From: Lachnospiraceae bacterium
Lineage (GTDB): Bacteria; Bacillota; Clostridia; Lachnospirales; Lachnospiraceae
DNA: 53,623 nt
Direction of reading: 5' to 3'
Assembly (NCBI GenBank): GCA_024681795.1
Contig: JAILAD010000049.1
Coordinates: 1 to 53,623, forward strand
The notes below the pieces were generated by a model. It was not told the DNA's origin. It ran no database searches and was given only the letters and a program-made list of their open reading frames with translations. Made by a program: the position numbers and the translations under genes. Below are positions 1 to 7,957 of this stretch, one piece after another; position 1 is the first letter of the stretch; each line of letters starts with the position of its first letter.

Positions 1-81
1 CGAAAACGGTACGATAAAATAATTATAATTCCGCCGGACGGGAGTGAATCCGGGGCGGACATATACGACGCGGGAAAATAA
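1..81 (+). CDS. 3' end of an upstream gene, cut by the window edge
   Basis: The first frame is open from base 1 to a TAA at 79-81 and gives 26 residues ending in DIYDAGK. The other two plus-strand frames close within the first 21 bases. The stop lies 22 nt before the next start, which has its own GGAGG, so this is probably the end of a preceding operon gene. The product cannot be identified from so little sequence. Confidence 0.45.
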   Translation, partial: RKRYDKIIIIPPDGSESGADIYDAGK

Positions 82-103
82 AGATTAACATGGAGGGTTA
101 CCT

Positions 104-1405
104 ATGGCAAGAAATCCGGATACCTATTTACTCTATGAGTACATGAAAAAAAATGCATTCACGGTCCGTATGAAAATCAATCTCACGGAAGCCGTGGAAC
201 CTGCATTACTGGCTGCCGCAGCCAACGAGGCAATTACCAGATTTCCTTATTTTGCAGTAAATGTCAGCCTCGATGAAGGAGAAAACTATGTGCTGAATCA
301 CAATGACCGTCCTCTTGCCGTATTGCCGGAGTTAAACGAACGGCTTGTTCTCGGATCCGAAAAAGTCGGCGGGCATCTGCTTGCGATTACCTGGCGCGAA
401 AACAGTATCTGGTTTAACTGGGCACACTGCCTCTGCGGTGCTTTCGGAGCCATGTTCTGGATTAAAACCACCATGTATCAGTATCTGTGCAAAAAATACG
501 GCGAACTCAAAGCACCGGTCGATTTAAAAGCATTCGGCTCAAAAGTGGATGAGGAAGAATATGCCTTTGCCGATCCCGACCATCTTCCCTACGATGCGCC
601 TCTGGCACGTTATGAGGAAGGCGACAGCAAGGTCGGAATCGAAATGGATTACCGGTATTTTCTGAATCCTTTTGCCAAAGAGGTTTATTATTACCAGGTT
701 GAAATGGACAGCAAAGAATTCATGAAATACGCAAAACGCATTGACGGAAGCCCCAATTCCATTCTGGCTGCAATCATGTTCAAAACGTCCGCGCGGTACC
801 TCGCTAAATGGAAAGGACATCATATCTCCGCAAAAATCGCCGACGACTACAGAAAGGACATCGGCTGTCCCAAATCATACCGGGATTTCGTCCGCTTCCT
901 TCATGTCAGATATGACTGGGAAAATCTGGATGAATCCATTGAAAAACTGAATATGCGCGCAAGAGGCGCGATTATTTCACAGATGCAGCCGGAAAACAGC
1001 TGTGAGTGGTATCGTGCAATGTGCGAAGCACGAAAGGGAATCGACGCCCAACCCGACTTAAAATCCAAGAAGCAGTATGCCATGAAACACAGCATTTACG
1101 GAAGCGACTACCGGGATACCTATATGGTCAGCTATGTCGGCAAAACGGACTGGGGCGGCATGGCAAAATATATCGATTCCGTCTATACAATTACGGACGG
1201 AAATCTGATGCTGGAGGTTAACGCTCTGCCGGATAAGTTCTGCGTGACCTATCAGCTTTTAACCAAGGACAGAAAACCTCTTGATTATTTCTGTGAAATA
1301 CTGGAATCGGAAAAGATTCCTTATAAAGTTTCGGACAGAATGGTCAGGTATATGCCGGACTTACAGTTACCGAAGGCAAAAGGTGATACAGAGGATAACC
1401 AGTAA
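104..1405 (+). CDS. CAT/condensation-superfamily acyltransferase-like protein
   Basis: This 433-residue protein resembles the chloramphenicol acetyltransferase / condensation-domain fold: an N-terminal half with a segment WAHCLCGAFGAMF and a C-terminal half ending in a second beta-rich lobe. In the family the catalytic motif is HHxxxDG; here only H108 and a following Gly are kept and the Asp is missing, so the chemistry may differ or be lost. No signal peptide or membrane segment is visible. GGAGG lies 7 nt before the ATG. The next gene, an esterase, starts 18 nt downstream, so acyl transfer and ester hydrolysis may act on a shared substrate (inference). The substrate is unknown. Confidence 0.6.
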   Translation: MARNPDTYLLYEYMKKNAFTVRMKINLTEAVEPALLAAAANEAITRFPYFAVNVSLDEGENYVLNHNDRPLAVLPELNERLVLGSEKVGGHLLAITWRENSIWFNWAHCLCGAFGAMFWIKTTMYQYLCKKYGELKAPVDLKAFGSKVDEEEYAFADPDHLPYDAPLARYEEGDSKVGIEMDYRYFLNPFAKEVYYYQVEMDSKEFMKYAKRIDGSPNSILAAIMFKTSARYLAKWKGHHISAKIADDYRKDIGCPKSYRDFVRFLHVRYDWENLDESIEKLNMRARGAIISQMQPENSCEWYRAMCEARKGIDAQPDLKSKKQYAMKHSIYGSDYRDTYMVSYVGKTDWGGMAKYIDSVYTITDGNLMLEVNALPDKFCVTYQLLTKDRKPLDYFCEILESEKIPYKVSDRMVRYMPDLQLPKAKGDTEDNQ

Positions 1406-1423
1406 ATTCGGAGGGAATGATTT

Positions 1424-2362
1424 ATGCTGTTGAAAAAACGTACCGTCTACCCCGTTAAGAAAGAATTTTCCCCGTTCGACCGGTTTAATCCGCCGTTGAG
1501 CGTTCCGATTCTGAGGCTGTCACAATTCCTGTTAAGGGCTCCGCTCTTTTTGTGGACGAACCCCTCTCTTAAAGTGGAAGTAAAAAAAATTCCGTCATAT
1601 AATGACGGAACCATAAAGCTGTATACCATAACTCCTTCCGCTGCCAAGGGAAAACTCCCGTGCCTGATTTTTTATCACGGAGGCGGATTTGTTTACGAAG
1701 GCTTCGATAATCATTTCCGGATTGCAATGATGTATGCAAAGTACGGAAAATGCAAAGTCATCTACGTGAAATACCGTCTTGCACCGAAATATCCGTTTCC
1801 GGTACCGCAGGAGGATGCATATGCCGCATATAAGTGGATTTGTGCAAATGCCGATTCTCTCGGAATTATAAAGGATAAAATTGCCGTAACCGGCGACAGC
1901 GCAGGCGGAACCCTTGCCGCAGTCACATCCGTTCTCGCGGTAAAACGCAATTCGGCCGTTCGCCCGTGTTTCCAGCTGCTGGTTTATCCGTGGCTCGACG
2001 GAAGAAACGTAAGCGATTCTTTCAAACGTTTTACGGATACCCCGATGTGGAACTCTAAATGTTCCGAAAGAATCACTCCTCTTACCGATCCGCATCCCGA
2101 AAGCATTCCGTTATATATGCGTTCTCCGGTCGAGACGGATTCCTTCGAAGGTATGCCTCCGGCCTATTTGGAAACCGCGGAATTCGACTGTCTGCACGAT
2201 GATGCGATTTTATACGCAAAACGCTTAAAGGGAGCGGGAATTGACGTAAAACTGTACCAGACCAGGGGAACGATGCACGGGTTTGATACAAAGGTCAGCG
2301 CCCCTACCTCCCTGAAGATGATAAAAAACAGAATACGATACATTCGTGAAATGTTTTCGTAA
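1424..2362 (+). CDS. Alpha/beta hydrolase, HSL-type esterase
   Basis: A 312-residue alpha/beta hydrolase of the hormone-sensitive-lipase family. The oxyanion motif HGGGF sits about residue 85, the nucleophile motif GDSAGG has Ser159, the acidic residue is probably in the FDCLHDD segment near residue 255, and the base is His285 in GTMHGF. VKYRLAPKYPFP, between the oxyanion and nucleophile motifs, is typical of the family. It should hydrolyse short acyl esters in the cytoplasm; no signal peptide is seen. GGAGGG precedes the ATG, and the gene follows the acyltransferase-like gene by 18 nt. Its stop is followed at once by a 48-nt perfect palindrome. Confidence 0.88.
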   Translation: MLLKKRTVYPVKKEFSPFDRFNPPLSVPILRLSQFLLRAPLFLWTNPSLKVEVKKIPSYNDGTIKLYTITPSAAKGKLPCLIFYHGGGFVYEGFDNHFRIAMMYAKYGKCKVIYVKYRLAPKYPFPVPQEDAYAAYKWICANADSLGIIKDKIAVTGDSAGGTLAAVTSVLAVKRNSAVRPCFQLLVYPWLDGRNVSDSFKRFTDTPMWNSKCSERITPLTDPHPESIPLYMRSPVETDSFEGMPPAYLETAEFDCLHDDAILYAKRLKGAGIDVKLYQTRGTMHGFDTKVSAPTSLKMIKNRIRYIREMFS

Positions 2363-2364
2363 AT

Positions 2365-2436
2365 GTAACGGGGTCAGGCACCATTACATTTGTAATGGTG
2401 CCTGACCCCGTTACGCGACCCCGTTACGCGACCCCA
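2365..2436. repeat. Dispersed 23-nt repeat, site A: perfect 23-bp inverted repeat
   Basis: Bases 2366-2388 and 2391-2413 are exact reverse complements (23-bp arms, 2-nt centre). Each arm contains the unit that starts GTAACGGGGTC and ends CCATTAC. Partial copies of CGCGACCCCGTTA follow to about 2436. The same unit recurs at 27712-27761 and 33793-33839. It separates two convergent genes and could form a very stable hairpin, but has no T-run. Confidence 0.85.
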
Positions 2437-2444
2437 CTACGACG

Positions 2445-3119
2445 TTACCGATTTACGGTCAGCCATTTATCATACTTCTCATGAATCACGTATTCACGCA
2501 TTTCCTCATATGACAGTCTGTCCGGATTCGGTTCATTTGTTTCCAAATACACATTCAACCAGATACGTCTTTTCGCATCCGGTATTTCCGCTTCAAGCAT
2601 ATTCACTATTTCTTCTTCCGACAATGCTCCTTTTGCATTCACGTCATAATAAACCACCAGATTCAAATCGTCAGCACAATAATCCATATACTCGTCAAGG
2701 GTTGCACATACCGGATAATCCGTAGCTGCAAGTTCGTGTTGCAAAAGCCCGTATTTTTCATTTGGAAACGTCTTTTTCACAGCTCCTTCCACCAGCGCAA
2801 TCATGTCCGCGTCATAACGGATTTCCTGATAATTATCCGCCACATCATAAACAAGTCCCCCGGAATACGGATCCTTTTCATATGTCACCTCCACAATATA
2901 GCCCGGATATGACGCACTTTCGAACTGATATACATAGTCCGCTCTCGGAAAATCCTCATAGTAGCCGATATAAGTAAAGGTATCATTATACCTGCCGTTT
3001 AAGCGGTCAAGCGCTTCTTTATTCTGCTTTCTCACGCGAATGGACATACATCCCGTAAACAGAAATAAAATACATGCCACCGATATGAAAATTGCAAATA
3101 CCTTTTTTCCTCTTTTCAT
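2445..3119 (-). CDS. Putative lipoprotein of unknown function
   Basis: A 224-residue protein when started at the ATG at 3119, which has AAGGAGA 6 nt upstream; an earlier in-frame start at 3167 lacks such a site. The N terminus is basic (MKRGKK), followed by a hydrophobic stretch and the lipobox FTGC at about residues 21-24, so the mature protein should be lipid-anchored outside the membrane. The rest is acidic and soluble, without a family I recognise. It lies downstream of the nucleotide cyclase gene on the same strand, with a possible 39-codon frame between. The association suggests an envelope role tied to the cyclase, but nothing proves it. Confidence 0.75.
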   Translation of the reverse strand: MKRGKKVFAIFISVACILFLFTGCMSIRVRKQNKEALDRLNGRYNDTFTYIGYYEDFPRADYVYQFESASYPGYIVEVTYEKDPYSGGLVYDVADNYQEIRYDADMIALVEGAVKKTFPNEKYGLLQHELAATDYPVCATLDEYMDYCADDLNLVVYYDVNAKGALSEEEIVNMLEAEIPDAKRRIWLNVYLETNEPNPDRLSYEEMREYVIHEKYDKWLTVNR

Positions 3120-3167
3120 CTTATCTCCTTCAAATCCCGCCGACCCCTGGACATATCTGCAGAACAA

Positions 3168-3287
3168 TCATCCGCGTTTTGCCTTCCAGGATTCAACCAA
3201 AGACTCTCTGAAACTTCCGTCATACGAAAATTCTTTTCTCTTCTCTTCGTTAAATACAACATCATTTCCTCGTAAAACGGAATACAT
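3168..3287 (-). CDS. Candidate 39-residue ORF between cyclase and lipoprotein genes
   Basis: The gap after the cyclase contains a frame starting at 3287 inside the cyclase 3' end, preceded by AGGGGA very close to the ATG. It reads MYSVLRGNDVVF and ends ESWKAKRG. Its Lys/Glu-rich composition and codon choice resemble neighbouring genes. A competing frame of 46 codons overlaps both the cyclase stop and the lipoprotein start in ATGA fashion, but encodes a less natural composition. Either may be real, or this may be the tail of a lost gene. Confidence 0.3.
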   Translation of the reverse strand: MYSVLRGNDVVFNEEKRKEFSYDGSFRESLVESWKAKRG

Positions 3288-6060
3288 TCCCCTGCTCTTC
3301 TTCCGGTAACGCCTCAATGTATTTCCGGTACATTGCTATGACTCCGTCCGTTTCCATATCGCTGTTTATTTCGGAAAGAATACTTACGGATTCTTTTCTC
3401 TCTCCAAGGTGGAAGAGGCGGATTGCTTCACGAAGTTTCTCCCTGTGGGACTGTCTTTCGCTTTTTATATTCTCCGGCAGACAGTCCAGTACTTCGTAAA
3501 CGCCCTTTACTTCGTTTACGCCCGCAACCTGTAATATGCCCAGATAACGAAGATTGTATTCTTCCGTATCGGATAAGCGGTCTACCGTGTCCTTCGATAC
3601 GAGAATGCCTGTTTTAAACTGCTTGGTTAAGGATTCCAGCCTGGAACTTAAATTAACCGTATCGGAAATGACCGTCCCGGAAAGACGCTCCTCTTCCCCG
3701 ACAATTCCTATCATCGCCATACCGGAATGAATACCGATTCCGATATTGATTCCGCTGACTCCGAGTGATTCGGCCATCTTTTTGTTTCCGACAATCTCCC
3801 TTTGCATTTCAATGCCGCATCGCAGGGCATCATCCGCATTTTCAAATAAGGCCATGACTGCATCACCGATATATTTATCCACAAATCCGTTATGATTTCT
3901 GACAATCGGTCCGGCAACACCGTAAACCTTGTTGATGAATTCAAAGTTTTCCTTTGCCGTCATGATTTCGGAATTGATTGAAAAGGAGCGTATATCACAG
4001 AAAAGAATGGTCAGTTCCCTGCTCTTTGCATCTCCAAGCTGCAAATCCGTAAAGTTTTCTTTATCCAGGAATTTCCGAAATTGCTCCGGAACGAATTTAT
4101 AGTAAAACTTCTCCGTTCTGTCTTTTTCTTCAAACATCGCCTGCAGGCTTCCCGCCATACCGTCCACCTGGGCGCAGATATCACCGAGTTCGTCCGTTGC
4201 TTTGAAATTCGCTCTTGCGCTCAAATCTCCCTCTGCAATCCGGTTAACAGTCTTTGACGCCTTCTTGATTCCTCTGGTAACGTTTACGGCATTTAAGAGA
4301 ATGATAAAGGCAAGCACCAGATAAATCAGTCCGACAAAAATCATTGTAAGAAACTGTGAGGTAGTATGACTAAACCAGAGTCCCTTGTTGTCCGCTTTCA
4401 CCAACAGATACAAATCCGGTGTTTCGTTGTCAATTTTTCCGATTGCATAAACCTCGCTTAATGCTTTGCTGCTGATTTCACTGTAGATGCTTTGCTTCGT
4501 TAAAATTTCTCCGTCCTTCAGTGTTTTTAACTGTTCTCCCTCGAAGCCGGTGGTTTTTGTAAGCGGTGCAACCAGCTCCGTATCGGAAGAAAGAGGAATA
4601 ATTTTTCCATCCTTATTTACGGTGACTACCAAAAATTCAAATGCCCGGCTCCACTCATTTTTATGGTTCGAAGTTAACTGAAGCAATTTTTGTCGAATCC
4701 TCACGGATGCTTCTCCCGAATGCTCCCCAAGGCTCGTTAAATCCGTAAAGTTTTCACCCGAAAATCCTGCAGCCGCAATCTCGCAAATTGCCGAAGCCTG
4801 ATCGGATACATCTTCAAACTGTTCCTGCTGACCTCTTTTGTACGTAAAATTTGCTACCACGATAATCAGTATCGCGATAATGGGAAGCACGCTGATTAAA
4901 TGCTTATAAAGAATGGTCTTCTTTCGGATAATCAGGTTAATGGCAAGACAGATTGCCGATATTACGGAAATTGCCCGTAAAATATACTCCGCCCATTTTT
5001 TGATCTGGTATCCGGGTTTACACTTTGATGCAAGGTCAAGCACTTCTATGTTTCCGTTTTCATAATAAATACAACCGTCCGTTGTGGTAACAAGAAGCTT
5101 TCCGCCATACTGATCCAGATTCGAAGCCACGACAAGCGGATTCTCCAAAAAAGCTGCCGCATCCGTTACTTCTTCCATTTTATCACCATTCAGCTTATAT
5201 AAAACAGCAGAATCTGCCGTAATAACATAATCGTCCTCTCCGAGGCGCTCAATATATGAGGGAGTCGGATTCTCCGTACCTTCTCCGAAAGAAAACCACT
5301 CTTCCCCGATTGGTTCATCAAAGGAAGTCCGGTATGCCTTTCCGTTGCTTCTAAGGAATACAAATTCGTCCTTCAGTCCTCCAAGCGGGAGCACCGAAAA
5401 AGTATAGGTCCCGTTCTCATCCGTAACATACTCCCGGCTTTCGGAAAGTGTTCCGGATTTAGTGTCGAAGCTGTAAAGAATCGCTTTTTTGTAATCCGTA
5501 TAGGAAAAGTTTAAGGTTCCGTCTTCGAACCTTAACCCGCCGTATGCCATATCCGTGCGTTCCGAGCCGTCCTCATGATAAAAAGAACAGATTTCCTCAT
5601 ATCCTTTCAAATCGGTCTTAAAAGAAATAATCTTTTCTTCCAGGATGTATTCCGTACGATACGTCTGGGTATAAATCAGTGCGTAAAAGGTATCTCCTTC
5701 GCCGGCTATTATATCCTTGAATTCGTATTCGTTGAACAGACCGCCTACCAGATGATGACAGTCGTCGAAACATTTCTGCTCACCGGTTTCCGGGTTCTTC
5801 AAAGCGATGGTCGGCCTGTCGAGGGAGTAATCGTAAACAGAGATAAAGCCTTCGGAATTCACGGTGGCTTTTTCTATATAATGAGGTGTGTAATATGCCC
5901 CGCCTTGCGCCTTAGTATCCAGAATGCTGTATTGCATAACAACCAGAATCAGGTAAGCCGAATAGCATATTGCCATGGCAAGCACAAACCATCTTGCCTT
6001 TCCGAAAATTTTAAAGAAAATGTCTTTTACTTTTGTAAAAACGAAACAAATTTTTTTCAT
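3262..6060 (-). CDS. Membrane class III adenylate/guanylate cyclase with HAMP domain
   Basis: This 932-residue protein should make a cyclic nucleotide from ATP or GTP. An N-terminal membrane segment (about residues 15-35) is followed by a roughly 320-residue beta-rich outer region with propeller-like repeats. Two closely spaced membrane segments follow (ending KRGQQEQ), then a second outer domain of about 150 residues, another membrane helix, a HAMP linker (RIAEGDLSAR) and the catalytic domain. Metal-binding Asp689 (FCDIRSF) and Asp733 (KYIGDAV) are present, as is SDTVNLSSRLE. A helical tail ends the protein. I chose the ATG at 6060, with GGAG upstream, over a GTG at 6102; it overlaps the stop of a short upstream frame. 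The product, cAMP or cGMP, is not determined here. Confidence 0.88.
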   Translation of the reverse strand: MKKICFVFTKVKDIFFKIFGKARWFVLAMAICYSAYLILVVMQYSILDTKAQGGAYYTPHYIEKATVNSEGFISVYDYSLDRPTIALKNPETGEQKCFDDCHHLVGGLFNEYEFKDIIAGEGDTFYALIYTQTYRTEYILEEKIISFKTDLKGYEEICSFYHEDGSERTDMAYGGLRFEDGTLNFSYTDYKKAILYSFDTKSGTLSESREYVTDENGTYTFSVLPLGGLKDEFVFLRSNGKAYRTSFDEPIGEEWFSFGEGTENPTPSYIERLGEDDYVITADSAVLYKLNGDKMEEVTDAAAFLENPLVVASNLDQYGGKLLVTTTDGCIYYENGNIEVLDLASKCKPGYQIKKWAEYILRAISVISAICLAINLIIRKKTILYKHLISVLPIIAILIIVVANFTYKRGQQEQFEDVSDQASAICEIAAAGFSGENFTDLTSLGEHSGEASVRIRQKLLQLTSNHKNEWSRAFEFLVVTVNKDGKIIPLSSDTELVAPLTKTTGFEGEQLKTLKDGEILTKQSIYSEISSKALSEVYAIGKIDNETPDLYLLVKADNKGLWFSHTTSQFLTMIFVGLIYLVLAFIILLNAVNVTRGIKKASKTVNRIAEGDLSARANFKATDELGDICAQVDGMAGSLQAMFEEKDRTEKFYYKFVPEQFRKFLDKENFTDLQLGDAKSRELTILFCDIRSFSINSEIMTAKENFEFINKVYGVAGPIVRNHNGFVDKYIGDAVMALFENADDALRCGIEMQREIVGNKKMAESLGVSGINIGIGIHSGMAMIGIVGEEERLSGTVISDTVNLSSRLESLTKQFKTGILVSKDTVDRLSDTEEYNLRYLGILQVAGVNEVKGVYEVLDCLPENIKSERQSHREKLREAIRLFHLGERKESVSILSEINSDMETDGVIAMYRKYIEALPEEEQGNVFRFTRK

Positions 6061-6227
6061 TCGTTTATCAACTCCATCGCTTTCTGAAAATACGGCTCCC
6101 ACTTCAAACGGTTTTCAATGGTGCCGTAAACCGCCTTTGGTTCGTCACCCCTTAAACAATCTGCATACCCCTCCGTCAACCGGCGCATAACCGGGCTTGC
6201 AGTTCTCCTTACTACTGGATTTCCAAT
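6057..6227 (-). pseudogene. 3' remnant of an unidentified gene coupled to the cyclase
   Basis: A frame open from just after a TAA near 6228 runs to a TGA at 6057-6059 that overlaps the cyclase ATG (ATGA). It can start with an ATG at 6188 (43 residues, MRRLTEGYADCL to KAMELINE), but no ribosome binding site sits at the right distance. Composition looks like a genuine protein C terminus, possibly a gene truncated by the rearrangement that damaged the neighbouring ATPase gene. Family unknown. Confidence 0.4.
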
Positions 6228-6245
6228 TTATGTGCAACTATATTG

Positions 6246-6687
6246 TTATAATTCTTCCATAATGAATGGAAGCATATATATTGGCTTTAGATTCAGATTA
6301 TTGTCCTTTCCAACATCCTTTTGAGATAGAAATATTGCTCGCGAAACATATTGAGAATATTTCTTACAAAACGCATCTATAGATTCATGTTTTTTTGTAG
6401 CCGATGATTTCACTTCCAGACTCTCTTGGATATAGCGTAACACCCGTCACTGTCTGTAATCTTAAGAAAAAAACTTTATGGTCAGCTATGTCTTTGAACA
6501 CATCCAGAACTTCCTGCGTAATGTTGGCAAAGTCAACCTTTATGTATGATTTGTAGTTTGCCTTGGCAAATTTTTCCGCCACGGTGGATTTACCCACTCG
6601 CCTTGCGCCCTCAAGCAACGCAGCATATTTTGGCGCGTAATTGTTTTTCCAATCCGTAAGTTCTTCAAATACTTTTCTTCTAAACAT
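6246..6687 (-). pseudogene. AAA ATPase / DUF4143-type gene with internal deletion
   Basis: The N terminus (MFRRKVFEELTDWKNN, Walker A GARRVGKST, then VFFLRLQ) matches ATPases of the AAA plus DUF4143 family, which are about 400-450 residues. After TLYPRES near 6425 the expected Walker B region is missing. The remaining sequence, in a different frame (6443-6246), matches the family's C terminus: SLEVKSSATKKHESID to the end. About 250 residues of middle sequence are therefore lost, with a frameshift at the junction. Three 33-bp-spaced repeats lie upstream. Related ATPases often recur as mobile or defence-like accessory genes. Confidence 0.85.
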
Positions 6688-6713
6688 ATAATGACCGCTT
6701 TATATCTCTTATA

Positions 6714-6796
6714 GATTTTTCATCTGTTCACCATAATTCTGTTATAAAAATGTCATTTGTTCAACATTATTTTTAAACAAAAATGTCATTTGTTCA
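6714..6796. repeat. Three 33-bp-spaced repeats upstream of the ATPase pseudogene
   Basis: AAAAATGTCATTTGTTCA occurs exactly at 6746-6763 and 6779-6796. A diverged copy ending CATCTGTTCA lies at 6714-6730. The copies end at 6730, 6763 and 6796, an exact 33-bp period. They lie about 30-110 bp upstream of the ATPase start and look like phased binding sites. Confidence 0.7.
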
Positions 6797-6823
6797 GTAT
6801 TTTTCCTGTATACTTGAGGGCAT

Positions 6824-6859
6824 AAAAAAAGAAGATAGTCTCCTCGCAAGACTATCTTC
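6824..6859 (-). terminator. Rho-independent terminator of the LytTR-DUF3021 operon
   Basis: GAAGATAGTCT (6831-6841) pairs with AGACTATCTTC (6849-6859), an 11-bp stem with a 7-nt loop. On the minus strand it is followed by seven T (6830-6824). It lies 140 bp beyond the DUF3021 stop. Confidence 0.8.
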
Positions 6860-6924
6860 CGCTTAAATATTTGCAACACTTACTTCTGTTTTCAATGTAA
6901 CAGGCAATCCCATCAGACATAATC

Positions 6925-6971
6925 TATACTACGCTAAATCGATATTTTTTTACCGCTTTTAGCGTAGTATA
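6925..6971. repeat. 14-bp perfect inverted repeat, 19-nt spacer
   Basis: TATACTACGCTAAA (6925-6938) and TTTAGCGTAGTATA (6958-6971) are exact reverse complements. No T-run follows the stem on either strand; the T-rich sequence is in the loop. It sits in the 312-bp gene-free stretch 6688-6999, between the DUF3021 stop and the terminator. It may be an mRNA-stabilising hairpin, a protein site or a small mobile-element relic. Confidence 0.65.
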
Positions 6972-6999
6972 ACGCCATTTTGTTTTTACTTCAAGTCAG

Positions 7000-7437
7000 T
7001 TAGTTTGTTCTGAATGTTTCCTGGAACTTAAGTAAATCTTCCGTCATGCTTTTTGCCGTTCGAAGATCCAATAACCATTCTATCAAATTTACAAGAATAA
7101 AGATGATAATTACGCTGATTCCGACTCCTGCAGCCGCAGGAATCTGATCCGCCGAAAATGGCTGCCCTGCAAATATAAACGCAAGCATAAGAACCGCAAT
7201 CAAAATACATTGCAATACCTTACGAATGATAACCTGCAAAACAGAAAGTTCTTTTTTCGTTGTGATAATAAGCGACGGAATCACTCCGATTAATCCGTAA
7301 ATCAGCGGATATAAGAATACTTCATAACCGAATTTCTGCTCCGGGCGGAATAAAAATCCCAAAATTAACATTGCCATGTTAATCAAAGTTACGGATATAA
7401 AAAATGAATTTATTATTTCCTTCAATTGTTCTTTCAT
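7000..7437 (-). CDS. DUF3021 family membrane protein
   Basis: A 145-residue protein with four hydrophobic segments (about residues 13-30, 42-60, 72-92 and 105-125) and a short soluble tail ending FQETFRTN. The pattern and the coupling to a LytTR gene match the DUF3021 family, which is almost always encoded next to a LytTR regulator and is thought to control it. Its ATG overlaps the regulator's stop by 4 nt (ATGA), so translation is coupled. It probably holds or senses for the regulator at the membrane (inference from the family's context). Confidence 0.8.
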   Translation of the reverse strand: MKEQLKEIINSFFISVTLINMAMLILGFLFRPEQKFGYEVFLYPLIYGLIGVIPSLIITTKKELSVLQVIIRKVLQCILIAVLMLAFIFAGQPFSADQIPAAAGVGISVIIIFILVNLIEWLLDLRTAKSMTEDLLKFQETFRTN

Positions 7438-7871
7438 CCTTTTAGTTTCTCCTTAATATCGGGTACATATTTCCTCGAAATAATAATCTTCTCTCCGTTT
7501 TTCAGCTGGCACATAAACCGGCCGTTCAAGGCAGGCTTGATTGCTGTGATTTTCATCATGTTTACAATGACGGATTTTGAAATTCTGGCAAAACTTCTGT
7601 CTGATAAAAGTTCCTCGAATTCATACAATCGTCTCTTGGATTCATAGCAGTCCTTCTCCAGATAAAGGAATGTCTTTTCATCCACTGCCTCGATGTAATA
7701 AAGGTCCGAAAGTGCAATTCGATACTGTTTCTCCTCTTTAAAGCCTTCGATGTTTCCCTGGTGAAGCTTTAAAAGATTTACCAGCTCGCTCACTTTTTCG
7801 TCACGCTTATGGCAGCCGATTTCGATATATTCAGTTTCCGGTTCGTGAATGATTCTTATTTTGATGTCCAT
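7434..7871 (-). CDS. LytTR DNA-binding regulator
   Basis: A 145-residue protein with a short N-terminal region and a LytTR domain over about residues 50-142. Matching elements are IALSDLYYIEAVDEKTFLYL, FEELLSDRSFARISKSVIVN and the closing IISRKYVPDIKEKL. There is no receiver domain, so this is the stand-alone type that pairs with DUF3021. It should bind DNA as direct repeats upstream of its own operon or of the neighbouring hydrolase. ACAATT occurs twice upstream (7904-7909 and 7920-7925), but the 16-bp period does not fit known LytTR sites. The ribosome binding site is weak. Confidence 0.85.
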   Translation of the reverse strand: MDIKIRIIHEPETEYIEIGCHKRDEKVSELVNLLKLHQGNIEGFKEEKQYRIALSDLYYIEAVDEKTFLYLEKDCYESKRRLYEFEELLSDRSFARISKSVIVNMMKITAIKPALNGRFMCQLKNGEKIIISRKYVPDIKEKLKG

Positions 7872-7957
7872 AATTTATATAGGGTAATTCTCCGGTACGC
7901 ATAACAATTAAAACTAACGACAATTGCGGAGCAAATGTTTTGTGGTCTAATGTATTT

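Noticed and set aside
539-823. Antisense frames inside the acyltransferase, cyclase, leuS and ade genes
   Set aside because: They lie opposite strongly supported genes, have no ribosome binding sites and show unnatural composition; they are mirror frames of real coding sequence.
7904-7925. LytTR-type direct repeats upstream of the LytTR gene
   Set aside because: The two ACAATT copies have a 16-bp period; known LytTR sites are about 21-23 bp apart, and flanking bases do not match.
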